Positions 12,667 through 24,420 are shown, counted from the first letter of the stretch. The stretch: DNA of 64,000 bases from Clarkia xantiana subsp. parviflora (GCA_036873135.1 JAPTYO010000018.1:11647503-11711502); one strand, 5' to 3'. A program made the numbers and translations. The notes: generated by a model from the letters alone, not told the origin.

Positions 12667-14503
12667 TGCGAGGCCCTGTCTCTTAGTTTGTGCATTGCTC
12701 TTCCGTTTGAAACCTTGATCTTCTTAGCTATTAGCTCCTTGATTTCCTCCTTCGCGAGGGCTATTCCTGCTATGTTCTTCTGCCTTGCATTTTGAGGGCC
12801 GATATTTTGTTGGTTGTTTTGGGGCTCAGCATGTCCTTGGCCATTTTAAGGTCCAACATACCCTTGGCCATTTTGGGCCCAGCATTCCTTTGGTCATTCT
12901 GGGGTGCTGCATACCCTTGGTAATTCTGGGGTCCAGCATATCCATGACCGTTGTCTGCCTGGTAATTGAGGTTCCTTTGCTGGTAATATCCCCTTCCCTG
13001 GGGTTGCTGGTTCAAAAAGTTAGAGTCTAACTGCCGGTGTGCTCCCATCGACCTTGGAGGTGACGCTTGGTACCTTGGTTGTTCCTGCCTTACGTGTGTT
13101 CTTAGACGCTCCCTTCTTTCTAGCATTTCCTCTAATGCTTCCATTAGTTCAGGAGTGATGTTGTATGTTCTTGCTTGTTGGGGTGGCTGAGGTTGCGGCA
13201 GGTTCACCGTTGCTTACGGGCGGGCATTGGTTGAGGAGTTTTGTTCCACAGGAGGTGGGTGTTCCTCGTTTCTTGCTCCCTCTCGTTCTCTGTCAATGGT
13301 TGCCTGCTGGTTTACCACCGGAACTTGCCTATTCCCCCTGTGGGTGCTTGGATGTTTTCTCCTGTGGGTGGCTGCCTGCACGGCCCTCCAACTTGCCTCC
13401 TTGTTGTTGCCATCGATCTCAAGTAGTAGCAATGTACTTCTTGTTTGGGGGGTCCCGGTAAGCCCACTCAGAAGCTTAAGTCAGTGAGAGCTTCTAGAGA
13501 GAGGGTGAGCTTAGAGAGAGAGCGATTCCCATCAAAGGAGGGGATGAACTCTCTATTTATAGAGTTTCTATTGGACGGCCCCGGTTCCAGCGGTTCTCTG
13601 TCCGGTTGTGGCAGTTTTGTAATATGAGTTGGCCTTGACCATAAATAAGGTGCCTTTGACCCCATATAAACCGTAAATGACCTCTAAAGGTAAGTCTCGG
13701 GTGACTCCATATTGTCCGGGGGTGGGGGTCCGGACGAGGGGAACTCGTCCGGACGGATGGGGGCACCCCCGAGGCCTCGCTCGGGTTACCCGAGCAAGAG
13801 GGACCTTGCTCGGGTACCCGAGCAAGGGGTCCCTTAATCGGGTTACCCGAGCAAGGGGTCCCTTCCTCGGGTTACCCGAGCAAGGTGATCCCTAGCTCGG
13901 GTAACCCAAGCAAGGTTCCCTTGCTCGGGTAACCCAAGCAAGGTTCCCTTGTTTGGTTCCCCCTTGGTGGGCTTTCCACTGGGGGTTTTCCCGAGTGGAT
14001 TTCGCCACTCGGGGTGTTCTTCGGGCCTTCGCGATGGGCCTCGTGTGTCCGTGTTCTAAGTTTTGAATTATATTCCGTTATGGCACATTTATCGGGTCCA
14101 ATTAGTGATAGCTTGGGCGTATATCCAACATGTATCAGAGTTGTGGTCGTTTTGGGGATCATTTCTTTATATGCCTCCGAAAGCGCTTGCCACGTCTCTC
14201 TGTTTTATATTTGATTTCATGGAGTAAGGAGGTTTAATTCGTAATGAGGATGCCTCATACCTGGTCTCATCCAAGAGGGTTGACATATAGGTGCGTACCT
14301 TAGATTAGTATATGAAGGGTATTTGTTTTCCCTTTGTCTTGAATCTCCTCTTAAGGTTAGACATAGCTACTTGAGCTTCGTGGTCTTAATAATATCTTCG
14401 CGATATATGTACCTTATAGACATTTCGCGATATGTGGACATGATAGCCACCTCGCGGTGTGTGGACATCACCTCACGGTGTGTTGACATGATAGCCACTT
14501 CGC
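12667..14503 (-). repeat. Array unit 6 (right end)
   Basis: Gag fragment 12667-13432, LTR part 13453-14130, block X 14131-14503. U3 carries an extra GGTAACCCAAGCAAGGTTCC copy (about 13900-13945), and X has lost part of one 27-bp repeat. After CCACTTCGC at 14503 the sequence continues as unrelated non-coding DNA rather than joining another gag fragment. This marks the original, unduplicated flank of X. Confidence 0.88.
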
Positions 14504-17500
14504 GATGTATGCAGTTGTGCTTTTTAACTCCGTGCTTATTAGCGAACCTGTCATGAATATTTTAATATTATGCTTTTATATCCTGAGTAGTATTTCATAC
14601 CTTCGTTGTTATAATTGCCTTTTGTTTAGGCTATGTTTGTTGGGTTTTTTCCCCGCATCTCATCTTGTCGGATGATGTATCATTTATGCTTTTATGATAT
14701 CCCCTTCATGAGTTGTGCTTTACAATACGCAAGGGTGATGCCTGTCAAAATTCATGCTTGACGATGTTCAACCTGGATGCAAGCAGAGGTCACACGAGGG
14801 CGACATGCCAGACATAATGCAAGAGGTCATATGAGGACGACATGCAAGAGAGTAAAGCTTGTCAGAGTTCATATTGGGCGACTTGCAAGGTCTTTCTTCT
14901 CCATAGCTTGTCAGTGGTTGCATTGGGTGACTTGCAAGGCAATTCTTCTTCGTAGGTCGTTTTGCATGACTTGTCATTTTTTTGCTTGTTGTCGTGTTTC
15001 TTCTCTTTTGTCGAAGACTCCTTGTTTTGCTATATTTGATTTGAGTCATGCCTGCATTTTATCATAATCTCTTTTTCATATTTGATATATCTTTATATGT
15101 ATATCGAAAATTTTCTCAAGATACGTTCTTGGGAACGTTGAAAATGTATTATCAGGATACGCTCCCGGGGGCGTCGAAGGTGTTTGCAAGATACGCTCTC
15201 GGGGGAGTCGAATGTAATGGGGGCGTCGAAAGTTTTTGCAAGATACGCTCTTGGGGGCGTCTAAACTATTTGTAGGATGGCTCCTAGAGGGCACATAATG
15301 TGGTTGCCGTATAGAACTGCTCTCAATATACGCTCTTGGGGGAGTCGAAACTATTCGCAGGATTAGCTCCTGAAGGGCACAAATTGTGGTCGCAGCATAG
15401 AACTGCTCTCAAGATACGCTCTTGGGGGTGTCGAAAACTGTTCGCAGGATTGCCTCCTGGAGAGCACAAAATGTGGTCGCAGCATTGAACTGTTCTCAAG
15501 ATACGCTCTTGGGGGCGTCGAAAATTGTTCGCAGGATTGGCTCCAGGAGGGCAGAAAATGTGGTCGCATTATAGAACTGCTCTAAAGATATGCTCTTGCA
15601 GGCGTCGAAAACTGTTCGCATGATTGGCTCCTGGAGGGCACAGTATGCAACCTCTACTTAGTGTTGTTTCCTAAGTAGGGCGCGTCTTTGAAATGTCTTC
15701 TGGATCTGTACATAACCTGTCTCATATTCTATACATTGATTCAAGATATATGCTAGTTAAAACATATAATGGAGTCATATGTCTCCTTATAGGGTTCTTT
15801 CGCCCGCTATGTCGTCCATCTGGAGTAAATTTTCAAATGCGGTTAGACTGAACTATTCGATCCTCATATCAAGTTCGATTAATTCACTCCTTCCTATTTG
15901 AATTGTCAATGTGAGTAGATCAAACTATTCGTAACTAGTTTGTTCCGTTCAGATTGAATTTTGCTTTGAGTAGATCAGACTGTTTGAACTGGCTTTCTAA
16001 ATTGAGCAGTTTGTTCTATTCGGATTGGTGTTTCACATAGAGATATAACCTTTAATTGGGTTTTCTTTAAGAAATATTTCATGTTACCTAGGCTTTTCCT
16101 GAGTGTGAGAGATCACTTTTGGAAGGCGATGCTTGTTGTTGCCAACTTAGGGCGAATCTGTATATGGGGTTGAAGTTGTTTCCCTCTTATGTGATTTCTT
16201 CTAGGAGGAGTGGTATCACGTGTTCTTGTGGCCTTTTGCTTCTAATCTCCTCTCCTATATTTAGGTGGAGTTCCCAACACTTGTTCGTTTGGTGCTCCCA
16301 AAGTTACTTGGTGGTCGCACCGTCTTTCATGTTTGGCCGTTGAAGGCCCCTTGTTCAGTTACTTGGTTGGGTACCTCTATTGCTTGGGGCTCCCTACTCT
16401 TTTTTTTTATTGAATATGCCTACTTGCTTGCGCGTGATGGGTGTCCCTTGCAGGACTTATTCTTTCTCATGTTTGTTTGCTTCAATCTTAGCCATTGTTT
16501 AGGCAATACCTTTGTCGGATGTATATCTTAGAGTTGGGAGGGAAGCTTTCGCTTTTGGGTGGGGGTGATTTCCGTTCCCTTGGTAACTAGAATGTGGAAG
16601 TGCCCGTATCCAGGGGAGGCTTGTACATTCTTTCCCCCTCTTCTTTGCGTTTTGGCATAAACGATTTTGCTGTGAGGATTGAATAAGACTAACGTTTCTT
16701 GGAAGGGGTAGCTTTTTATTCGAAAAGCTTGCTCATACAGCAGTGTCTCAAGTTTTTTAACTTGAAGTTGTGTTTCAGACTGGTGAGTCTGATCAGTGCG
16801 CCTTGCGTTGGATTCGGGGGTCCGATTGGGTTGTAGTAATATTCTTGAAGTGTTGTAGGACTTGGTGTGCTTCGCCTTTACTTTTACCTTGCATTATTTT
16901 CGAATTATTTTAGGGGGCATCACCTTGGTCATGTTCCTCCAATCTTAATAAGCTCTCCTTGAATTAGTACTTAAACTTAAAAATGATGTTTGCAGGTGTT
17001 ATCTCGTTATTTTTCGTGGTTTTGCCCCTGTATTGGCTATGCCTTGTAGGCTAACTTCATTAGAAGTTACGCTTGTGGTGCGGATGTATACATGGGTGAG
17101 AGATTTCGAAACGAAACGTTACCCCTCTTTTCCTTTGTTGTAACCTTCATTCACTAAGTGTTTTGCGTATAATCTTAAGGGCAGGATTATCCACCGGTGC
17201 CCCCTTTATTGTGATTATACTCTTGATGGGATGTCGGAAAAAAATTTCCTACCATTCAGGGATAAGGCGCTTGGTGAAGATGTGCAAGCGTCGATCTCAA
17301 AGCCTTACTTCCCAGGGCGTTGAGTTGTGGATTGGTTTTCCTTAACTTTGAGCTTGAACTCGGTGTTGATTCCTTGCTCAAATATTGACGTTGATGCTTC
17401 TGATTTTGGAGTTACTCCTTCCTTAGCTGAGCTTAGAGAACTCTTATCCTACCTTAAGGCCCTTGATGGGATATGTATCCCCTTTTTCTTATTCAGGTTG

Positions 17501-18721
17501 TGGCACAATCTCTTTTGTAAGTCTTGTGTCTTTAGAGTTTCCTGCTAGCGATGAGGAATGTTTCTTATCTGATTGGAATATGCTCCCGGTTTGGATAGGC
17601 TTGCTGGTATCACTTATGATTAGAGTTTTTTAGTGTAGCAACCTTTCCTGACAGTTATGTAAGATTGTATAGGTCGAGTGATGTCCCTTTGTAGATTGTG
17701 TAGTAGGTGAGGCGTTTGGCACTAATATGCTTCTTCACTTGTTTTGCTTTTCCTTCGCTTTGGTAGGCGGAGTTTAAGTCTCCCCCTCCTTTATTGATAA
17801 TTGGTTTGTACGCTCCACGGTGGTTGTAGGTTGCCATTTGAATGGTGCCCCCACTTGCTCATTACTTCTTCGAATTTCTTCAATGGGATATTAAGCGCAT
17901 TTCGCTTCTCACTCAGGAGTAAAGCTCTAACCTTGAGCATCTTTTTCGAGGTTTTGTCCCTGAATACACCTCTCGGATGTGTATGTTTATATTATTGAGA
18001 TGTTTTCTGAGGGAGAGTAGATCAAAATGGTGGTCCTGTTCAAACACGGCGGACCGAGTTGTTCAGTCGAGTCAGCGGATCCAAGTAGTAAGGTCGTGTA
18101 TCAAATGGTCACGTCCGATCAGGACAATTGCTATGAGTTGGACTCAGAGGTCCGCACGGTCAGTTTCCACTTCTTGGGATATTTATTTGCATACATATCG
18201 TAATGCTCTAGAGTAGCACTCCTTCATGTCTATCAATGGGACCTACAGTTTACTTGAGAATTATACGTACCTCTTGAATTGGACGATTTAGGATGACGAT
18301 GATTTTTGGTCGGCTACTGTTTTGATCGGCATCGATCCCTTTGCCGGGTTTAAGAGACAACGAAGAGCAAAAACTGGCGGTCGAATGCTAATTGTCAGCG
18401 GTAACGGTGTTTGTAGCGACTACGATAAACGCGGTCGCAGTGGCAGTGGTAAACGCAGTCGCAATGGCAGCGGTTGCAGAGGCGGCGGTGAACGCGGACG
18501 CAACAGCTGTGGTATTAATGACTGTGTAGTGTTCAATCCTTCGTTTTTCTATAATTTCCTTCTTTGAGAGGTATGCATGTCTTTTGGATTGGACGATGCA
18601 GCTTCTCTTGAAAAGCCTTTATGAATGGCGTTTGTACTGGGTACTCAACCACCGATTAGTAGGGTGTGGCGAAGTATTGCTGCTCATTCTCATGGTTTGC
18701 TTATCATGGCTTTTTTTTTAA
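14504..18721. other. Non-coding interior, probably the gutted body of a pol-less element
   Basis: No frame in this 4.2-kb stretch resembles a known protein. It lies left of the PBS and LTR of element E and right of array unit 6, where an internal region is expected. Phrases such as a cluster of GGTGCTCCCAAAGTTACTTGG (16290-16400) recur in element G near 35290-35420. This suggests a degenerate interior shared with that family. A short GGCAGTGGTAAACGCGGTCGC-type repeat lies at 18370-18510. Apart from the minisatellite at 15110-15650 I see nothing else definable. Confidence 0.5.
15110..15650. repeat. Degenerate minisatellite (about 60- to 120-bp units)
   Basis: The phrase AAGATACGCTCTTGGGGGCGTCGAA returns at about 15118, 15150, 15190, 15240, 15325, 15410, 15500 and 15590. 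Between copies, GCAGGATTGGCTCCTGGAGGGCAC returns about every 120 bp. Units are diverged and non-coding. Such tandem blocks are known in the 3' non-coding part of Tat-lineage elements. Confidence 0.75.
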
Positions 18722-18740
18722 TCCCGCAGACGGCCCCAAA
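18722..18740 (-). other. Primer-binding site of element E
   Basis: On the minus strand the LTR end CCCAACA is followed by TTTGGGGCCGTCTGCGGGA. This is a variant of the TTGGCGCCGTC-type PBS seen elsewhere in the window, with one C changed to G. It indicates that E extends leftward and that 18741-19491 is its 5' LTR. Confidence 0.7.
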
Positions 18741-19491
18741 TGTTGGGACGTAGATATCAGGGGGGATGTGTATCCCATGTGTGAAATTCCTCTCCTTACG
18801 ATCTGTTTCGTTTTGCTCTTCTCGTAATCGGTTCCCTTGCTGACCTGCACGACGGTTAAAGTAAGTACAGTATTCTAGAGAGAGAAACTAGAGAGAATGT
18901 AGAGCTCAAGTATACAAAAGTTCATCATGTACAGAAAGAGAAATCGTGAGACCTATATATAGGCCTCAAGAGGGGTTAATGCGACTAATGACGTCATTAA
19001 TCCCTAAACGTGTTTTTATTAGTAGATAATGAAGGGTTTAAACCCTTGTAAGCATGGGAGAGTTCGTAGTGTTGTGTAGGGGTTGCGTGTGTGAGACGTT
19101 GACGGGACTTCCCGATGCGCGATCCGAACGATAGTCGCTCGGAAGTCACGTCCACCCCTTAGTCGGACGTGTTAGTCCGACCGGAGGAAGTGCTGGGGTC
19201 GGACTAGTCCTATCTCAGCATAATGGGATAGGACTAGCTGGTCATGTCTCAGCAATCTTAAATCGGACTAGCTGGTCCAATATTTACCGGTATAAACATT
19301 CGGATCGACATTCGGATTGACATACGAATGTGAGGTTTTAAACCATGTTGAGATAGCGCCTTCCCAAACTGGATCGACATTCAGATTGATATTCAAAGAG
19401 AGAAAGGAAATGGATCGTAAGGAGAAGAATTCACCCGTGGGATAGACATTCAGATCGACATACAGCCGCCCCGATATCTACGTCCCAACAT
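18741..19491 (-). repeat. 5' LTR of element E (751 bp)
   Basis: It is bounded by an unusually long inverted terminal repeat of 18 bp: both ends read TGTTGGGACGTAGATATC inward. It has a CTAGAGAGAGAAACTAGAGAG block (about 18874) like the U5 of the other LTRs, a TATATATAGG box near 18955 (plus-strand coordinates), and a run of GGATCGACATTCGGATTGA-type repeats at 19290-19460. It abuts the antisense gene of element F at 19492. The candidate target duplication is TAGTC at 19492-19496. Its 3' partner LTR was not found in the window. Confidence 0.78.
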
Positions 19492-19499
19492 AGTCGGTG

Positions 19500-21467
19500 T
19501 CTGATACTGAGTTAAGGAATTTTCTAGAAATTGGTATAGAGTTTTCCTTTGAATCAGAGTCAAGTTCTAAGACCACATCTGGTTCAGAGTCTAAGGATGA
19601 GTCGGTACGGGGGTCGACGGCTCCGACAGAGTCAGAGTCAGTCGATTATGTTGAGCATCTGGGATGAAGGTGTATTCTGGGAACATCCTTCATGCTAAGG
19701 AGTATCACTCTCATATTACTTTGGCGGGGTTGAGAGATATTGATGAAGTCGTATATCCTTTTGACAATTATCAGAAGTAAAAGATAGTAGATGTTACTGT
19801 ACCTCTTCCTGCCATGGCCGCGTTAAATTCTGTCCTGGTACGTAGTGGCCTACGCTTCCCTTTTTGCCAAAATCTCCTAGAGTTGAGTCGATATTAAGGA
19901 CAATCATTCCCTCTGGCAAGCTGATCATTATTCTATTAAGGATCCTATCCTGGATTTTTTCGATCTTTCTTCAGCGGATAGGAAGATGGTTAGAGCCATA
20001 TACGAGTCTCACAGAGTTCAGGGTTATCAGGTTGTGCAGGCGTATTCTAAGTCGGATTTACGCGCGGCAGGCGTTTTACTAATACCTTCTTTGGTATGCT
20101 ATCAATTTTGTTATTTTTACGCTGCTTTTTGGTTTGCTGATAAAATATCACGATCACAGGTGGGCGGTGCCACCCGTGGTGCTTCTTCGTCTTACAAAAG
20201 AAAAGTGTCACAAGGTGATGTTCCTCGGGCTCCCAAAGCGTCGATACCCTCAGTGGGTGTTGAAGCCTCATGTATGCGGTCATTCATAGTTGTTTCATGT
20301 GTTATATGTTGTATTTTCTTCTTATTCCTATGTTTTCTTTGTTGTATTGCAGGCCCTGTTGCTCAAGTGAACAAAAGTCCTTTGCCTAAGTTGAGGAGGT
20401 CTTATTTTGAGGGTGGATCCTCGAGGGACCCCTCTTTTATGAAGAAAAAGTGATCGTTCTTGATGATTCCCCGAAGGCTCCTTCTTGCTATAAAGAGAAG
20501 GTAGATGTTGACAAGGGCAAAGGCCTTGCAGTGGAGGAGAGAATTATTCCTGATGAAGGTGGCTTATTTGGACCGCCTGTTCTCGACTTGAGGGTGCATC
20601 TTGCAGGTATCTCCTTGTTTCTATTACTGCCTCTTTGTATTATGTTTTGCATTATTTATGTGTTATTGTATAGGTCGCATGCACCTTCCCAAGCTATCTC
20701 GAAGAGACTTGGTTCGTACTACGAAGGGTGATGTTATAGGCTTGGCGTGAAAGCCTTATGCCTCTGTTGGGGAACATAACTTTGATCATTTGTCTACTAT
20801 TCAGACTACCAAGATTGGTGTGCGTATGTTGAACACGTTTGTTGCTTCTTGCGATCGTAGAGCTGTGCCTGATAGTCGCGTTGTCGCGAATTCCTATGTT
20901 CGAGAGTCGTTGTTTCGTTTTGCCCCTGTAAGTGTATTCACTTGCCTTTGTATATATTGTATTTTCATTTTTTGATGGTTTTCCTTTGTTATCAGGTTGT
21001 TCCCGACATGGAGGACACATATTCTTTCATTGTCGAGCTTGTCGAGAAAGTTGAAGTTCAACAGTCTGATCTAAAGAAACTCAAGGACACAGTGCGCCTT
21101 TGCGGAGTAAGGTGTCTCACTAAGATTCTGACATGCTATTTTCCGAAGGCCGTATCACCTCGCTCGAAGCTGACATTGCTCTCCTTCGAAGGGAAAAGGA
21201 GAGTGCTAATCTCACGGTCAAGGAGCGCATGGAGGCTACTCTTGCTGGCGCCCTTAAGGAGGCGGTTGCTCAAGGTATTGAGGAGTATAAGGCATCTCCT
21301 AAGTTTGCAGAGGATGCCACGAATAAGTGTCAGGATATGCTCTATGACTTTAGTGAGGATCTTGTAACGAAGATATATGGCATAAACCCTTTCTATGATT
21401 TAAGTGGTCTTGGAGACTTTGCCGGTTTCGCGTCTAGCCATGTGGACACACTACTTGGTGAGGAGTT

Positions 21468-21500
<33 letters not shown>

Positions 21501-21627
21501 GCGAAGATGGAATTTTGTCATCTTCGACTTCTTCCAGCTCCGGTTCAGATTTTGTTCCTGCCACACACAAAGGTGGGTACGTTTCTGTCACATCCGTTTG
21601 ATTGGCAGATGTATCTATCCTTTCTGA
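19500..21627 (+). pseudogene. Antisense accessory gene of element F, with introns
   Basis: This gene lies on the strand opposite to F's gag. Exons encode: an acidic/Ser-rich start (about 19500-19660); a segment with LVRSGLRFPFCQNLLEL (about 19840-19880) that matches the antisense gene of A; a middle segment with SSADRKMVRAIYESHRVQGYQ; a Ser/Pro/Lys-rich linker; and a C-terminal coiled coil (21133-21400) ending FYDLSGLGDFAGF. Four GT-AG introns are readable: 20094-20159 (66 bp), 20272-20352 (81 bp), 20607-20673 (67 bp) and 20928-20995 (68 bp). A stop near 19780 and frameshifts near 19900 and 21120 show it is decayed. The N-terminal part resembles the Pfam 'putative gypsy type transposon' (Transposase_28) family, by recall and not by search. 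Its function is unknown. Confidence 0.72.
21470..21498 (+). repeat. Poly-C tract (29 bp)
   Basis: An uninterrupted run of C lies just after the coiled-coil end of F's antisense gene. Read in frame it would give polyproline, but this is better explained as homopolymer expansion. Confidence 0.9.
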
Positions 21628-22169
21628 TTATAGTAGTTTGATCAGACTTATGCTTGCTTGGCTTTGACTTGTTATGGTCGTGTGTCCTCTCGTTTCATTT
21701 TGAGAGAAACTGTCTACTTTAGTAGTTAGATGTATGTATCGTCCTTATTTCTTTGCCTGAAACCAGTCTGAAAACATCTAGACATTATGGTTATGTAAAT
21801 ACAAGTAGTTTTTCATACATATGTTTGTATGCATGCCTTTTTGTGTTAGGCTATGCTTTCTTTTGTTGTGTTGCTTCACGACGTAGCGTTGCTATATGAT
21901 GCTTCCTCTCTTCTTTTCGAGGTTGCCTTTATGTTTTCCCTTTGAGATTAGGCTTATTAGCACTCACATTCTAGCCGGTTGACATCCGGGTGCAATGTTA
22001 TTGAAATTATCATTCACTAGTACGTTGCGACTATGCGCGTTGTACGTGATGTTGTTGGAATTCAATGTATAATAGTATCTGTCGCTGTGCACGTTGTTGC
22101 CCCTCTTGGTATTTCCAATGCATGACATGTTGAAAGAGTGTCGCCTAAAAAGTTTTGAATTTGACCGAT
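21628..22169. other. Non-coding spacer 3' of F antisense gene
   Basis: This AT-rich stretch has no frame of note. It sits between the end of the antisense gene and the minisatellite, where the 3' ends of two converging transcripts would lie. No clear terminator-like or repeated structure was seen. Confidence 0.4.
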
Positions 22170-22770
22170 ATTCAATGCCTTGACATAGCGTTATGGCAAG
22201 AAACGAATTGCAATGTTTGGTGTGTTTTATATTAGCATATCCGATGCCTCGTGATAGAATTGTTGTAAGACGCTACTTGCTAGTATCATATGCGTTTTAA
22301 CAGTTCCTTGGAATCTCAAGATAACTTTGGGGCAAGACGTTACTTGCAGAATTTGGTAAGTTTTAAGCCGCTTACTTAATGCCTTGATATAGAGTTTTGG
22401 GCAAGACGCGACTTGGGATGTGCGCTTTACCGCTTACTCAATAAATTGAGACAGCGTTTTGGCAAGACATTACTTTCTTGATTTGGTACGTTTTAAGCCG
22501 CTTGCTCAATGTCTCGAGATAGCGTTTTGGCAAGACGCTACTTGCAACCTAAACATGCTACTACACAAGTTAGTGCGTTTTCCGCCGCTTGGTATCCCAA
22601 GATATAGCATTATGGAAAGACATTACTTGCTTGAATTCGTACGTTATACAACAGCTCACCTGATGCCTTGAGGTGGTGTTTTGGCAAGGCGCTACTTGCA
22701 AATGTGTTTTTCCACCTCTTGGATGCTCAAATTGCGGTGTTGGTGCAACTTGCTATTATAATAATGTTTT
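22170..22770. repeat. Minisatellite of element F, block 1
   Basis: GATAGCGTTTTGGCAAGACG followed by CTACTTGC recurs about every 80-90 bp (near 22185, 22255, 22320, 22390, 22445, 22515, 22600, 22670), alternating with GTTTTAAGCCGCTTGCTCAATG. Copies are diverged. It occupies the same position in the element as the 140-bp minisatellite of B. Confidence 0.78.
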
Positions 22771-23119
22771 TTTGTTTGTACGACCATTACTTGGATTTTT
22801 CTAAGTAAGGTTGCAACATGATCGGCTCTGCCGCAGTGCAATAGCCGTTACATGATGATTTCAGTCTTACGTTATTGCAAGACGCGACTTGCTAAATTTG
22901 GTGTGTTTTAGGCGTGTAGACATAGTTTGCTATTGCAACTTGTCTCATCATCGGCCTAGTTGATGTCATCTTTGAAATATGACATGCTATCTGTGGTAGG
23001 TCACTGCTATGTTGGTATAGTAGACTGGACATTGTGATATTCAAATATTTCAGAGTTTGCTACTGAGGCATAATTATAATCGCATCACATAAGTGTACAC
23101 GTCAGTGTAGTTTTATCGT

Positions 23120-23500
23120 TATACCTGGTCTATGTTTCAAGGTATGTTCAACCCGGTATTGAAATACGAGGGGTATTTGGCGAACGTGCAATTGGTTGAT
23201 TCAAAGACGCCGCTTTAAAGTGTATCCTCCCAGTATACATGGGGCAGCGAATGTGCAATTGGTTGTTTCCAAGCAGTCGCCTAAATAACATCATCCTAGT
23301 ATAGAAATACCAAGGGGTATTGTGAATGTGAAATTGGTGTATATTCCAATCACGTAACTCTAATAACACTGCTGGGTGATCCGCCCAATACAGCTTGGAG
23401 GTTGTACATAACCTTTTGGCGGACGTGAACGTCGTTGTATAGATGCCACTACTTGGTGATTTTCCATAGTAGTGTTTGAATGATATATGACATGTCGCTT
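23120..23500. repeat. Minisatellite of element F, block 2
   Basis: Diverged units of roughly 100 bp share the phrases GAATGTGCAATTGGTTG and CCTCCCAGTATA with ATACC/GGGGTATT. No protein is encoded. Confidence 0.6.
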
Positions 23501-23700
23501 CAAAAATATTCATATGCTTGTCATTCGTTGTATTTACAGTGCGGAGTCCGAAGATCTCCGCTTAGGTTGGTTCATAGAAATATAAAAATCCTACCATATA
23601 TTAGATTGTTCCTCCACATAGGGAGTTCATTCTTGGAAAAGTAAATGCATGGATACTTAAAAAGATACGTTGACACGGCCTTTTGCAAGGACTGCTCTCT

Positions 23701-24420
23701 TCAAGAGCGAGGCATCACGAGCTCATCTAGTCTTCCCTGACGGACTAGGAGTTCTGTTTCAATTCTCAATCTCATGCAATTGTTCATGTGGTGCCCCCAT
23801 GTCTCGTGGTGTTGACACCACTGAGATGTGTTGTTGCTCACAAAAGCTCGTTTCTCCCTGCTTGGTGGTTGTATCAGGTACCACAGTCGCTCATTATCTA
23901 ATTGTTCTAGACTCGTGTTCAACTGCGTGAACCCCACTCTGCTCCTTCTAGGTTGGTAAACCAAGCATATTCTTCGTTCGTGGATTTGGAGTATTCCAAC
24001 TCTTCATTGGCTTCTTCTTCATTTGTGGAATGGGAGTATTCCAACTCTTCGTTGGCTTCCTCTTCGGCCATGAGACCATAGCCTTTAACTTATCCTCTTC
24101 TCTTTTCATTGCTTCATCTAGCTGTCCTCGCAACTCTCGCATTATTGTTATCATCATAATTGCATACATGTCACCAAATTATTCTATATGCGATGTCCTC
24201 AAGTTTCTGAAGAAGGTTCTGATGACCTCTCCCTTTGTTGCATGTAGCGGGGCAACATTTTTTGCGAATCATGCGATGTAGATTCGTATGGTCTAGCCAT
24301 GGCGTTGGCGGATGTCGTCGACATAGTTGAATTCCCACTAGTTTGACATTTTGATTCTCCTCTCCCGACGTTCTTCAGCTGTTTCAGGTCTGTTTTCTTG
24401 GCTTTCTTGTGTCGAGGCTT
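23701..24420 (-). pseudogene. Second gag-like ORF of element F (zinc knuckle)
   Basis: Downstream of protease on the minus strand, broken frames spell a second Gag-like protein. A helical segment reads EVIRTFFRNLR (about 24220), then AIMMITIMRELRGQLDEAMK (about 24130-24160). This is followed, after a frame change near 23950, by FTQLNTSLEQLDNERLWYLI and IQPPSREKRAF (about 23860-23925). It ends with a zinc knuckle WCQHHETWGHHMNNC (about 23775-23820). The same motif order occurs in element B at 40982-41545. It is not a copy of the first gag: it has its own FTxLxxxLxxL and IQPP signatures. Stops and a frameshift make it a pseudogene. Confidence 0.7.

Larger units (their letters stand above)
3635..14503 (-). 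repeat. Tandem array of six 1.81-kb units derived from an LTR retrotransposon
   Basis: Six head-to-tail units repeat at 1,811-1,843 bp spacing, measured between successive LTR starts at 5012, 6823, 8635, 10476, 12287 and 14130. In minus-strand order each unit is: a short repeat block X with 27-bp repeats, an LTR lacking its last part, then the N-terminal half of gag, fused directly to the next X. The PBS and gag start are deleted in every unit at the same place. The same gag frameshift also recurs in every unit. The unit was therefore already defective before it was amplified. Copies look nearly identical by eye. The left end is cut by element C; at the right end X runs on into sequence without gag. 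Confidence 0.92.

Noticed and set aside
18322..18567. Gly/Arg-rich small frame resembling an RGG protein
   Set aside because: It arises from a short GGCAGTGGTAAACGCGG-type repeat in non-coding DNA; there is no neighbouring coding signal.
18741..19491. 3' LTR of element F
   Set aside because: A PBS lies on its left side and no polypurine tract on its right, and its sequence does not match F's LTR fragment. It is the 5' LTR of a separate element.
21404..21601. Polyproline-containing frame
   Set aside because: The prolines come only from the 29-bp poly-C tract after the end of the antisense gene's coiled coil.
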